Of a stretch of DNA of 6,328 nt, positions 1-6,078 are shown piece by piece. The stretch is from an uncultured Oscillochloris sp. (GTDB taxonomy: Bacteria > Chloroflexota > Chloroflexia > Chloroflexales > Chloroflexaceae), in the NCBI GenBank assembly GCA_903877345.1, contig CAIRDL010000329.1:1-6328 (forward strand). The letters run 5' to 3'. The notes below the pieces were generated by a model. It was not told where the DNA came from, made no database searches, and was given only the letters and a program-made list of their open reading frames with translations. The stretch's first letter is position 1. Each line of letters begins with the position of its first letter. Position numbers and translations under genes: made by a program.

Positions 1-132
1 GACCGGCACGAGGTTGGGCATAACCACCGCCGCCGCGAAGGAATGGGCGCTGAGGGGCGCAACTAGCTCTAGCATTGCGCCCTCGCGAAGGTGCAAATGC
101 ATGTCGAGGGGCGCATGAAGACGCAAATCCAT
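1..132 (-). CDS. pyrC: Dihydroorotase, class II homodimeric (PyrC) type, N-terminal 44 residues only
   Basis: Dihydroorotase catalyses the reversible cyclisation of N-carbamoyl-L-aspartate to dihydroorotate, the third step of de novo pyrimidine synthesis in the cytosol. The minus strand is open from an ATG at 132-130 to the window edge, giving 44 codons with no stop. The translation contains MHLHLREGAMLELV and, later, AVVMPNL, which align with the N-terminus of E. coli PyrC (WHLHLRDGDML and AIVMPNLAPP). The HxH pair (His12, His14) corresponds to the zinc ligands, and Arg16 and Asn40 to substrate-contacting residues of that family. The start is supported by AAAGG (complement of 138-143) a few bases upstream and by a family-like leader of about ten residues before HLH; the internal ATG at codon 11 would leave no leader. 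The gene is divergent from the SH3b gene. The remaining ~300 residues lie outside the window, so intactness cannot be judged. Confidence 0.88.
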   Translation of the reverse strand, partial: MDLRLHAPLDMHLHLREGAMLELVAPLSAHSFAAAVVMPNLVPV

Positions 133-159
133 GAAAATCCTTTAGGCTACGATGGATTC

Positions 160-168
160 ATTGTAACA
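160..168 (-). promoter_or_regulatory. Extended -10 promoter element for pyrC
   Basis: The minus strand reads TGT-TACAAT, a TGn extended -10 with five of six matches to TATAAT. A start site about seven bases downstream, near 153, would give a leader of roughly 20 bases containing the AAAGG ribosome site. No good -35 hexamer is visible at 16-18 bp, which is usual for extended -10 promoters. Confidence 0.5.
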
Positions 169-202
169 GAGATACGACCGCCAACGGCACCGTGGGCGAA
201 TG

Positions 203-211
203 TGCTATCAT
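203..211 (+). promoter_or_regulatory. Extended -10 promoter element for the SH3b gene
   Basis: TGC-TATCAT, a TGn extended -10 with five of six matches to TATAAT. It predicts a transcription start near 218, which argues that translation begins at ATG 247 rather than at ATG 217. No convincing -35 is seen. It lies about 40 bp from, and opposed to, the pyrC element. Confidence 0.5.
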
Positions 212-233
212 GACGCATGGACGTTCGTTGTTC

Positions 234-240
234 AGGAGGG
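234..240 (+). promoter_or_regulatory. Strong Shine-Dalgarno that sets the SH3b start
   Basis: AGGAGGG ends six bases before ATG 247. It falls inside the longer open frame that begins at ATG 217, and that upstream ATG has no comparable site. Confidence 0.75.
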
Positions 241-246
241 GTGGCT

Positions 247-903
247 ATGAGTGACTCGAAACAGGGGCGGGGGCAGCGCAGTCAGACGCAGCGGTTGCCG
301 GAACACGAGCGTGGCGCGGGCGGGAATGTACGGCGCACCGAACGCTTAGACCCGGCGGACGACGAGTGGCGTCAGGCCGAGCCAGTCAACCCTGGTTGGC
401 GCAGCGAGCGTTCGGGTAGCCGCCGCGCAACCCGGCGCGGCCCCCTGCCAACCTCGCCCCAAGAGTTCCAACTCTGGCTCCAAGCTGGCGGGTGGCGCTA
501 CGTGGCGGGCATCGCAGTCCTCACAGTGGTGCTGCTGATCGCATTGCTCGCCTTCGCCCGCACAGAGCAGCGCCAAGCCGGGCTGGACGGGTCGCAATTG
601 GCACCTACAACCGGCGCAGTCTCAGGTGGTGTCCCGCTTACGCAGCTCCCGACTGTGACCTTGCCGCCGCCGACACCCACAGGGCCACGGCGCTTTGTGG
701 TGCAAAACACCGGCATTGAAGGACTGCTGTTGCGTCCCGCACCTTCGCGGGCCAACGATCCCCTTGCCACGCTGCCTGATGGCACTGTGGTCGAGCAAAT
801 CAGCGAAGATCTCACCGCTGAAACGATTGCCTGGCGCCATGTGCGTGCTGCCGATGGGCAAGAGGGGTACGTCGCCGCCGATTTCCTGACCCCAGCGCCG
901 TAA
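247..903 (+). CDS. Single-pass membrane protein with extracytoplasmic SH3b domain
   Basis: This 218-residue protein has three parts. Residues 1-80 are hydrophilic, rich in Arg, Gly and acidic residues, and probably disordered. Residues about 83-103 (from WRYVAGIAVLTVV to LLAFA) form one transmembrane helix with no signal-peptidase site. After a Pro/Thr linker (about 115-137), residues 138-215 resemble a bacterial SH3 domain (SH3_3/SH3b): GLLLRPAPS followed by LATLPDGTVVEQI, then WRHVRAADGQEGYVAADFL, the usual LNVRSGPS...G.V.V...W..V...DG..GWV...L pattern. The charged N-terminus should be cytoplasmic and the SH3b domain outside. SH3b domains commonly bind cell-wall peptides or act as protein-binding modules, so a cell-envelope role is likely, but ligand and function are unknown. 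The first SH3b motif has Pro where Ser or Ala is usual (LRP rather than LRS). ATG 217 would add ten residues but lacks a ribosome site. The gene stands alone, divergent from pyrC and convergent with lon. Confidence 0.82.
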   Translation: MSDSKQGRGQRSQTQRLPEHERGAGGNVRRTERLDPADDEWRQAEPVNPGWRSERSGSRRATRRGPLPTSPQEFQLWLQAGGWRYVAGIAVLTVVLLIALLAFARTEQRQAGLDGSQLAPTTGAVSGGVPLTQLPTVTLPPPTPTGPRRFVVQNTGIEGLLLRPAPSRANDPLATLPDGTVVEQISEDLTAETIAWRHVRAADGQEGYVAADFLTPAP

Positions 904-921
904 GACGAGACTCGTAATTTC

Positions 922-957
922 AGATTGCAGATTGTAGATTGCAGATTGCAGATTTGC
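922..957 (+). repeat. Tandem heptamer array, consensus AGATTGY
   Basis: Four head-to-tail 7-bp units are read directly: AGATTGC (922-928), AGATTGT (929-935), AGATTGC (936-942) and AGATTGC (943-949). A fifth unit, AGATTTGC (950-957), carries one extra T. The array lies in the convergent gap after the SH3b gene. There are no spacers, so it is not a CRISPR array. Its inverted partner is at 1004-1021. Confidence 0.9.
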
Positions 958-967
958 CGCGACAGGA

Positions 968-987
968 TGCGGTGCAGCTTCACCGCA
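968..987. terminator. Candidate bidirectional terminator hairpin (SH3b gene / lon)
   Basis: TGCGGTG (968-974) and CACCGCA (981-987) are perfect inverted arms of 7 bp around a 6-base loop, CAGCTT. The hairpin sits midway in the gap between the converging SH3b and lon stop codons, which suits a shared terminator. Neither strand has a long T-run after it, so intrinsic termination is not certain. Confidence 0.45.
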
Positions 988-1003
988 AAGCCACATTCGA
1001 GGA

Positions 1004-1021
1004 CTACAATCTACAATCTAC
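1004..1021 (-). repeat. Inverted copy of the AGATTGY heptamer array
   Basis: CTACAAT occurs at 1004-1010 and again at 1011-1017, followed by CTAC (1018-1021). On the minus strand this is GTAG-ATTGTAG-ATTGTAG, the complement of the array at 922-957. A 13-bp stretch, 929-941, is perfectly complementary to 1007-1019, so the two arrays could form a long stem around the 968-987 hairpin. The lon stop codon (complement of 1018-1020) lies inside this repeat. Confidence 0.85.
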
Positions 1022-3453
1022 GCGTCGCCATTGGTCGTGGTGCGCGTAGTGCGCCGCCTCGTGCGCGCCGGGGCTGGGCCAAGCACCAGTTCGAGGATTT
1101 GGCTGAGGTTGGAGACGAGGTGTACCGTGAGGCGTGCCCGTTGCGCGGCGGGGATTTCCACTAGGTCGCGGCTGTTCTTGGCGGGAAGAATGACTTCCTT
1201 GATGCCAGCTCGGAGCGCGCCGAGCAGTTTCGTCTTGACCCCGCCAATCGGCAGTACATGGCCGCGTAGGGTGAGTTCGCCCGTCATCGCCACGTCGCGC
1301 CGCACGGTACGCCCGGTGAGAGCGGCGATCAGGGCGACCGCAATGGTGACGCCCGCCGAAGGGCCATCCTTTGGGGTCGCGCCCTCCGGCACATGAACGT
1401 GGATGTCCGTCTTCTCAAAGCGGCGCGGGTCAATGCCGAGCGTGGCGGCGTTGGCGCGGGTGTACGAAAGGGCCGCCTGCGCCGACTCTTGCATCACGTC
1501 GCCAAGCTGGCCGGTGAGCATCAGCGTGCCTTTGCCCTCCATCAGCGCAACCTCGACCGGCATCGTCTCGCCGCCCATGCTGGTGTAGGCCAACCCTGTG
1601 GCAATGCCCACTTCGTCGTGCGCCTCGGCGACGTTGAGTTCGTGACGGGGCGGGCCGAGGAGCTTCACGACCTGGTGCGGTGTGATCACGCGCGGGTAGT
1701 TACGACCCTCGGCGATGCGGCGGGCTGTCTTGCGGCAGAGCGCCCCAATCTCACGCTCAAGGCTACGGACACCAGCCTCGTAGGTGTAGCCACGGATGAG
1801 CGCGGTGAGAGTGGGCGTGCCGAAACGCAGCGTACCAGCGGGCAGACCGCTCACGTCCTGTTGGCGTGGCACGAGGAAGCGCTGGGCAATGGCAAGCTTT
1901 TCCTCCTCAGTGTAGCCGGGGAGCGAAATTACCTCCATGCGGTCGAGCAACGGCTCAGGCACTTCGTCAGCGTAGTTGGCGGTGGTGATGAAAAAGACTT
2001 TAGACAGATCGAACGGCAGATCCAGATAATGATCAGCGAAGGTGTGGTTCTGCTCCGGGTCAAGCACTTCAAGTAACGCATCGGCAGGGTCGCCCCGGAA
2101 ATCGGCTCCGAGTTTGTCAACTTCATCCAGCATAAAAACCGGGTTGAGCGTCCCGGCTTCTTTCATGCGCTGAATGATGCGTCCCGGCATCGCCCCAATG
2201 TAGGTGCGCCGATGGCCGCGAATCTCGGCCTCGTCGCGAACACCGCCCAGACTGAGGCGGACGAAGCTGCGCCCGATGGCTTCGGCGATACTGCGCCCGA
2301 GGCTGGTTTTGCCGACGCCGGGCGGCCCAACGAGGCAGAGGATCGGCGAGCGCTGCCGAGGGCCAGCCAGTTGGCGCACCGCAATGAACTCTAAAATACG
2401 ATCTTTAATCTTCGCCAAACCATAATGATGGCCGTCGAGCACCTTCGCCGCCTGCCGCAGGTCAAGACCATCATCGGCGAGCTTGCCCCAAGGAAGGTTG
2501 AGCAACCAGTCGAGGTAAGTGCGGGTGATGGTATATTCGGGGGCCATTGGGGCCATACTCTCAAGGCGGGCCATTTCCTCGTCAACACGGGCACGCGCAT
2601 GTGCAGGCAGCGCGACGGCCACGGCGCGGGCGCGCAACGCGGCAAGCTCGCGCTGCGCCGGGTCGTCCTGCCCAAGTTCACGCTGAATAACCCTGAGTTG
2701 TTCACGCAGGAAGAGTTCGCGCTGGCTGCGGTCAACCGCCTTCTGCACCTGCGACTGGATGCGGTTCTCAAGCTCAAGCAGGTCAAGCTCTTGGGTCAAG
2801 AGCGTTGAGACGCGGTGGAGGCGCTCTTCCGGGTCAACAGTCTCAAGAATTTGCTGGCGATTCGCGACGCTAATGGGCAACGTCGAGGCGACCAGATCGG
2901 CGAGACCGCCGGGGTTGGCGACATTCAGCGCGGTGATATACGTATCGTCGGGCAGCGTGCGGGAGAGGCGCACGACCTTCTCGAAAAGCGAAAGTACGGC
3001 GCGCATCATCGCCTCGATGGCGAGGCTATGCTCTTCGTTCGCGTAAAGCGGCAGTGCACGCACGCGGAGGCTGGCCGGGTCGTCGAGCGAGGCCAGCACG
3101 CGCATCCGGCGCTGACCTTCGATGACGATGCTGGTCGTTCCATCGGGCATCTTGCGGGCGCGTTGAATGACCGCCTCGACGCCGACCGTATAGAAGTCGG
3201 CGAGGCCAAGCGCATCGTTCGGCCCGTCGCGGCGCGCAAGTGCGAGGACGCGATGGTCGTCAGCCCAAGCCAGATCCAGCGCGGTTAGGGATGTCGCGTC
3301 GGCGAGGAAGAGCGGGGCGAGCATGTGGGGAAAGAGCACGCTGTCGAGGAGGGGCAAGACAAGCAAGGTACACTCGGCGGGGGCAGGATCGTCAAAGATG
3401 TTCTGGCTACCGGCTGGGGGGAAATTAAAGAGGACGGGCGTCTCCTCGCGCAC
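1018..3453 (-). CDS. lon: ATP-dependent Lon protease (Lon/La type, S16 family)
   Basis: Lon is a cytosolic hexameric AAA+ serine protease that unfolds and degrades damaged and regulatory proteins. Numbered from the GTG at 3453, the protein has 811 residues, close to the family norm of 770-820. In order: a LON substrate-binding domain (about 28-220, opening TLLVLPLLDSVLFPHM), a helical linker (about 221-330), an AAA+ module and a Ser-Lys protease domain (about 604-793). The AAA+ module shows Walker A GPPGVGKT (376-383), pore-loop YIGAMPG (Tyr418), Walker B VFMLDEVDK (439-447), sensor-1 Asn493, arginine finger Arg505 and sensor-2 Arg563. The protease domain shows Ser699 in PKDGPSAG and Lys742 in GGVKTKLLGA, spaced 43 residues apart as in E. 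coli. All catalytic residues are present. The GTG start is preferred because GGGAGG (complement of 3459-3464) precedes it by 5 bases; ATG 3489 would add 12 residues but has no ribosome site. The last ~18 residues are an Arg/Thr tail whose stop codon lies in a heptamer repeat. Confidence 0.96.
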   Translation of the reverse strand: MREETPVLFNFPPAGSQNIFDDPAPAECTLLVLPLLDSVLFPHMLAPLFLADATSLTALDLAWADDHRVLALARRDGPNDALGLADFYTVGVEAVIQRARKMPDGTTSIVIEGQRRMRVLASLDDPASLRVRALPLYANEEHSLAIEAMMRAVLSLFEKVVRLSRTLPDDTYITALNVANPGGLADLVASTLPISVANRQQILETVDPEERLHRVSTLLTQELDLLELENRIQSQVQKAVDRSQRELFLREQLRVIQRELGQDDPAQRELAALRARAVAVALPAHARARVDEEMARLESMAPMAPEYTITRTYLDWLLNLPWGKLADDGLDLRQAAKVLDGHHYGLAKIKDRILEFIAVRQLAGPRQRSPILCLVGPPGVGKTSLGRSIAEAIGRSFVRLSLGGVRDEAEIRGHRRTYIGAMPGRIIQRMKEAGTLNPVFMLDEVDKLGADFRGDPADALLEVLDPEQNHTFADHYLDLPFDLSKVFFITTANYADEVPEPLLDRMEVISLPGYTEEEKLAIAQRFLVPRQQDVSGLPAGTLRFGTPTLTALIRGYTYEAGVRSLEREIGALCRKTARRIAEGRNYPRVITPHQVVKLLGPPRHELNVAEAHDEVGIATGLAYTSMGGETMPVEVALMEGKGTLMLTGQLGDVMQESAQAALSYTRANAATLGIDPRRFEKTDIHVHVPEGATPKDGPSAGVTIAVALIAALTGRTVRRDVAMTGELTLRGHVLPIGGVKTKLLGALRAGIKEVILPAKNSRDLVEIPAAQRARLTVHLVSNLSQILELVLGPAPARTRRRTTRTTTNGDA

Positions 3454-3458
3454 AACCA

Positions 3459-3464
3459 CCTCCC
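3459..3464 (-). promoter_or_regulatory. Shine-Dalgarno that favours the GTG start of lon
   Basis: The minus strand reads GGGAGG, then TGGTT, then GTG at 3453-3451, an ideal spacing of five bases. The upstream ATG at 3489 is preceded only by a C-rich run and would lie about 14 bases from the predicted transcript start. Confidence 0.6.
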
Positions 3465-3509
3465 GTGGGGACTGTGCCCCGGCCCGCATGAGGGCGGGCG
3501 AATGGCCTG

Positions 3510-3518
3510 ATTATAGCA
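3510..3518 (-). promoter_or_regulatory. Extended -10 promoter element for lon
   Basis: The minus strand reads TGC-TATAAT, a perfect -10 hexamer with the TGn extension. Transcription would begin near 3503, giving a leader of about 50 bases to the GTG start. The sequence 16-18 bp upstream (around 3533-3538) does not resemble TTGACA. No CIRCE or HAIR heat-shock operator is visible around it. Confidence 0.65.
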
Positions 3519-3538
3519 CACGCGAGGGGTGACGGGCC

Positions 3539-3600
3539 TTTTGGGGGTGTTGCGCCGCACGCCTCTGGTGTCCATGTCAGCAACGCGAACACCCCCAGAA
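3539..3600. repeat. Long inverted repeat between the lon and DUF779 promoters
   Basis: TGGGGGTGTT (3542-3551) is perfectly complementary to AACACCCCCA (3588-3597). Pairing extends inward by GCG/CGC (3552-3554 with 3584-3586, one bulged G at 3587) and outward by a wobble and two T-A pairs to 3539 and 3600. The centre is about 29 bases. The repeat fills most of the space between the lon -35 region and the -35 of the DUF779 promoter, so it could be a shared operator; a hairpin acting in RNA is also possible. No regulator is identified. Confidence 0.6.
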
Positions 3601-3610
3601 AACAGCTCCA

Positions 3611-3639
3611 TTGAAGTTCCCGGTCATCTATGCTACAGT
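3611..3639 (+). promoter_or_regulatory. Candidate promoter for the DUF779 gene
   Basis: TTGAAG (3611-3616) is followed after 17 bp by TACAGT (3634-3639), which is preceded by TGC, making an extended -10. Each hexamer matches the sigma-70 consensus at four of six positions. The leader to ATG 3746 would be about 100 bases and contains two small perfect hairpins (GGCAT/ATGCC at 3684-3697 and TGCTTT/AAAGCA at 3717-3732), the second just before the ribosome site. Confidence 0.45.
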
Positions 3640-3745
3640 AGCCTTGCCCTAGTTTTGCAAAGGATTGGAGTTCGCCCGCACAGGGCATCTCAATGCCTTC
3701 GCCCCGCGACCTTGTTTGCTTTGCCAAAAGCAGAAAGGAACCCTG

Positions 3746-4150
3746 ATGCCTCCTAGTCGGGTTGCCGTCACCGAAGCTGCTGCTGCCCTGATTGAGCGTA
3801 TGCAAGCGCAGCATGGCCCGTTGCTCTTCCACCAGTCGGGCGGTTGCTGCGACGGTAGCGCGCCGATGTGTTACCCGCGCACCGAGTTTCGGGTCGGGCA
3901 GCGTGATGTCTTCCTGGGCAGCATCATGGGCTGCCCCTTCTACATTAGCGGGCCGCAGTTTGAGTACTGGCAAGGCACCCATCTGACGGTTGATGTGGTC
4001 AAAGGACGCGGCAGCGGCTTTTCGGTAGAAGCGCCCGAAGGCGTGCGTTTCCTGATTCGTTCGCGGGTTTTCACCGATGCCGAGTGGGCGGAGTTGCAGG
4101 CCGCCGGTGAACCGTTGCGAGGCGAACAAACGGTGCCCGTCGCTGCATAG
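3746..4150 (+). CDS. DUF779 family protein (cysteine-containing, function unknown)
   Basis: This 134-residue soluble protein matches my recollection of the DUF779 family (PF05610) over nearly its whole length. Recognisable blocks are HGPLLFHQSGGCCDGSAPMCY (residues 27-47), FRVGQRDVFLG, FYISGPQFEYWQGTHLTVDVV, and GSGFSVEAPEGVRFLIRSRVF near the C-terminus. Cysteines occur in SGGCCDGS and PMCY, with one more in GCPFY, and with nearby His residues they could bind a metal or be redox active; that is inference. Family members are of unknown biochemical role and, as I recall, are sometimes encoded near aldehyde dehydrogenases; none is present here. ATG 3746 is chosen because AAAGGA (3734-3739) precedes it by six bases and it fits family length. 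A longer frame from TTG 3665 adds 27 residues unlike the family. No signal peptide or membrane segment. The gene ends 23 bases from the converging lipoprotein gene. Confidence 0.88.
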   Translation: MPPSRVAVTEAAAALIERMQAQHGPLLFHQSGGCCDGSAPMCYPRTEFRVGQRDVFLGSIMGCPFYISGPQFEYWQGTHLTVDVVKGRGSGFSVEAPEGVRFLIRSRVFTDAEWAELQAAGEPLRGEQTVPVAA

Positions 4151-4155
4151 GTCGG

Positions 4156-4172
4156 CAAAGCGTAGCGCTTTG
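4156..4172. terminator. Shared bidirectional terminator hairpin (DUF779 / lipoprotein gene)
   Basis: CAAAGCG (4156-4162) and CGCTTTG (4166-4172) form a perfect 7-bp stem with a TAG loop. It lies wholly in the 23-base gap between two converging stop codons. The A-rich and T-rich outer parts of the stem, ending TTTGTT on the plus strand and TTTGCC on the minus strand, fit a compact intrinsic terminator serving both genes. Confidence 0.6.
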
Positions 4173-4173
4173 T

Positions 4174-6078
4174 TCAAGGCTGAAGCGCGAAGCGTTGCAT
4201 AAACCACACCCGCTCTTCCCCTGCGATCAGCAACTGCGGTGCCCCTGAGCGACGGATCAGGTACGGCTGGCGGGTTTCGGCACTGGATTGGTGGGCAAGA
4301 ACCAACGTGTTCGCATCCAGCCAGATCGGGTTGCTGTTCGGGCCAGGCAGCGTGGTGGCGGCCTGCACTTCGCTCCCGTCAGCCTGCATGGTGTAGACTT
4401 GGCGGTCATCTGGGGCCGCTTTTGGGTTACGCACAAAGGCGATACGATCCCCGCTTGGCGACCAAGCGGGGATGTCCTCGTGGTAATCGTCTGTGTTGGT
4501 CAGATTGACCGCATTGCTGCCATCGGCATTGGCGGCAAAAAGATCAAAGCTTTGTCCAGTCCAACGGGTGAAGACCACCGTACCCACCGGCGACCAATCC
4601 GACCAACCGGCTTGTTCGGCACGCCATTCGGTCAGACGCCCATCGGCGAGGGTGTAGATATAGTTCCGGGCCTGTTTGTCGGCACCCGTCAGCGGTTGGG
4701 CGGTAAACATCAGTGCCCGCCCGTCAGGCGACCACGCCGGGTATTTGCTGTCGAACGTGGAGGCTGAGATCTGCTTCACCGCGCCACTTGCCGTATCAAG
4801 CAGCCAAATCGTCCCCTGCGCGCTGTTCAGCCGGTGCGAGGTGAAGGCGAGCAAGCCTTGACTGGGCAACCACGCCGGGTCAAGCGCATCGCCCCCCGTG
4901 TCAATATAGTGCAAACTCGTCCGGTCAGGCAGCGCCAGGGCGATCTGCCACTGTTGGGCGGCTCCACGCACCGAGAGCAGCAGCGGCACCGGCAGTCCCG
5001 CCTCCTGCATGATGGTCGCGGCGCGGTAGCGTTCCTGTAGCGCCGTGCGCTCGCTTTGGTCGCTGTTCACCAGAACCGCCTCACTTGACAGCAGGCGACA
5101 CCAGGTTGCAGCCCCGACCACCCCATCGGCGGGCAGACCATTGCGGGTCTGGAATTGCGCGACGGCGGCGGCGGTTTGGCTGCCATACAGACCCTCGGGG
5201 CCAGGAATGTAGCCGAGGTGGGCCAGACGCCGTTGCACCAGCACCACATCAGCCCCGTCTAGCGCCACACCGCTCGCCGTCGTATCAAACAAGGGGCGGA
5301 TGCTAGCGCAGGGAGGCTGCGCGTCGGGCGTCCCCGTGGTGAGCAGCAGATTATCAAATCGCACCGCCAACCGATCAACGGCGCGCACGAAGAACCCGAT
5401 GGTACCTGCGGCCTGGGCGGGTACGGCCAAGGTAAGCACCTCAGTTTCGTTCACCAGCACGCTCAGGCGGTCACTAAGCCGATTGACCGTGAGCCGGGCT
5501 GACTGGCCCGCTCCTAAGGGCGAGGTTGCGCTGGGTACGGTTTGGAGCACTTGGGGATCCGCCGCCTCAGCTTTGCTGAGTACCAACACCTCGCCATTGG
5601 TGCCGAGGCCAACCCCGTAGTACGCCAGACTCGCGTAGTCAGTCGGGTTGCCGCGCACTTCAAACAGCAGGCCAAAAATCCCAGCGCCCTCAAGTGGCTG
5701 TAGTTCAACCGCATAGCGTGTGGGGGCGAAGTTCAGCGACGGTAATACATTGAAGAGCAACTGACCGGGATTAGCCGTACTGAAGGCAAACGTTTCGGCA
5801 CTGTACCCATTCACAGTGCCTTGTTGATCAACAAAAAACGGTGTCCAGCCACTCGTGATCTGGGCGAAATCGTCGTAAAGGAGCGGCGCGAACGGCTGTA
5901 CGACAAGAGGGAGGACGGTGGCAGTAGGCTGGGGTGTGCTCGTCGCAGGGGGCAACGTCGGCGTACCGTTGTGCTCTTCGGCTGGCGACGGTGAGGCGCA
6001 GCCAACACCAACGAGGCCACTCAACAGGAGGCAAAGCCCCACGCTGACTCTAAGCCAAAGGCGGAAGGCTAGACGCAC
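4174..6078 (-). CDS. Predicted surface lipoprotein: ConA-like beta-sandwich, peptidoglycan-binding domain, WD40-like propeller
   Basis: This 634-residue protein is predicted to be exported. Residues 1-27 form a signal peptide (Arg-containing start, hydrophobic LCLLLSGLVGVGC) with a lipobox-like site at Cys27; the -3 residue is Gly rather than Leu, so lipidation is likely but not certain. A Pro/Thr linker follows (about 30-57). Residues about 66-248 look like a concanavalin-type beta-sandwich, running from LLYDDFAQITSGW through FGLLFEVRG to GTIGFFVRA and VRFDNLLLTT. Residues about 273-330 match PG_binding_1 (VQRRLAHLGYIPGPEGLYGSQT, then VAQFQTRNGLPADGVVGAATW), with Cys257 and Cys327 positioned for a possible disulfide. 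Residues about 398-634 carry TolB/PD40 propeller motifs such as YPAWSPDGRALMFTA, WSDWSPVGTVVFTR and IPAWSPSGDRIAFVR. No catalytic site is evident; a wall-anchored binding or scaffold role is inferred. The start codon is GTG, with AGGAG (complement of 6086-6090) seven bases upstream. It stands alone on its strand. Confidence 0.88.
   Translation of the reverse strand: MRLAFRLWLRVSVGLCLLLSGLVGVGCASPSPAEEHNGTPTLPPATSTPQPTATVLPLVVQPFAPLLYDDFAQITSGWTPFFVDQQGTVNGYSAETFAFSTANPGQLLFNVLPSLNFAPTRYAVELQPLEGAGIFGLLFEVRGNPTDYASLAYYGVGLGTNGEVLVLSKAEAADPQVLQTVPSATSPLGAGQSARLTVNRLSDRLSVLVNETEVLTLAVPAQAAGTIGFFVRAVDRLAVRFDNLLLTTGTPDAQPPCASIRPLFDTTASGVALDGADVVLVQRRLAHLGYIPGPEGLYGSQTAAAVAQFQTRNGLPADGVVGAATWCRLLSSEAVLVNSDQSERTALQERYRAATIMQEAGLPVPLLLSVRGAAQQWQIALALPDRTSLHYIDTGGDALDPAWLPSQGLLAFTSHRLNSAQGTIWLLDTASGAVKQISASTFDSKYPAWSPDGRALMFTAQPLTGADKQARNYIYTLADGRLTEWRAEQAGWSDWSPVGTVVFTRWTGQSFDLFAANADGSNAVNLTNTDDYHEDIPAWSPSGDRIAFVRNPKAAPDDRQVYTMQADGSEVQAATTLPGPNSNPIWLDANTLVLAHQSSAETRQPYLIRRSGAPQLLIAGEERVWFMQRFALQP

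Noticed and set aside
217..246. Upstream ATG 217 as the start of the SH3b gene.
   Set aside because: It coincides with the predicted transcription start, has no ribosome site, and the strong AGGAGGG lies downstream of it, before ATG 247.
498..996. Minus-strand frames encoding peptides with repeated CNLQ/YNLQ units.
   Set aside because: The repeated peptide is just the AGATTGY array translated in reverse, and the rest is antisense to the SH3b gene.
922..1021. Possible CRISPR array.
   Set aside because: Units are 7 bp, directly adjacent and without spacers, and there are no cas genes.
1393..2076. A 227-codon open frame on the plus strand, opposite lon.
   Set aside because: It lies wholly inside a complete lon gene with all catalytic motifs, has no ribosome site and no recognisable domain. 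Long antisense frames are expected in GC-rich coding DNA.
3665..3745. TTG 3665 as the start of the DUF779 gene.
   Set aside because: The AAAGGA-like sequence is too close to the TTG, and the extra 27 residues fall outside the family pattern. ATG 3746 has well-spaced AAAGGA.
3490..3745. Heat-shock operators (CIRCE or HAIR) near lon.
   Set aside because: Neither TTAGCACTC-N9-GAGTGCTAA nor CTTGAGT-N7-ACTCAAG, even loosely, is visible. The inverted repeat present has a different sequence.
3425..4207. A 260-codon open frame on the minus strand covering the lon/DUF779 gap and the DUF779 gene.
   Set aside because: It is antisense to a clear DUF779 gene and crosses two promoter candidates and the inverted repeat. 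Its translation shows no family features.
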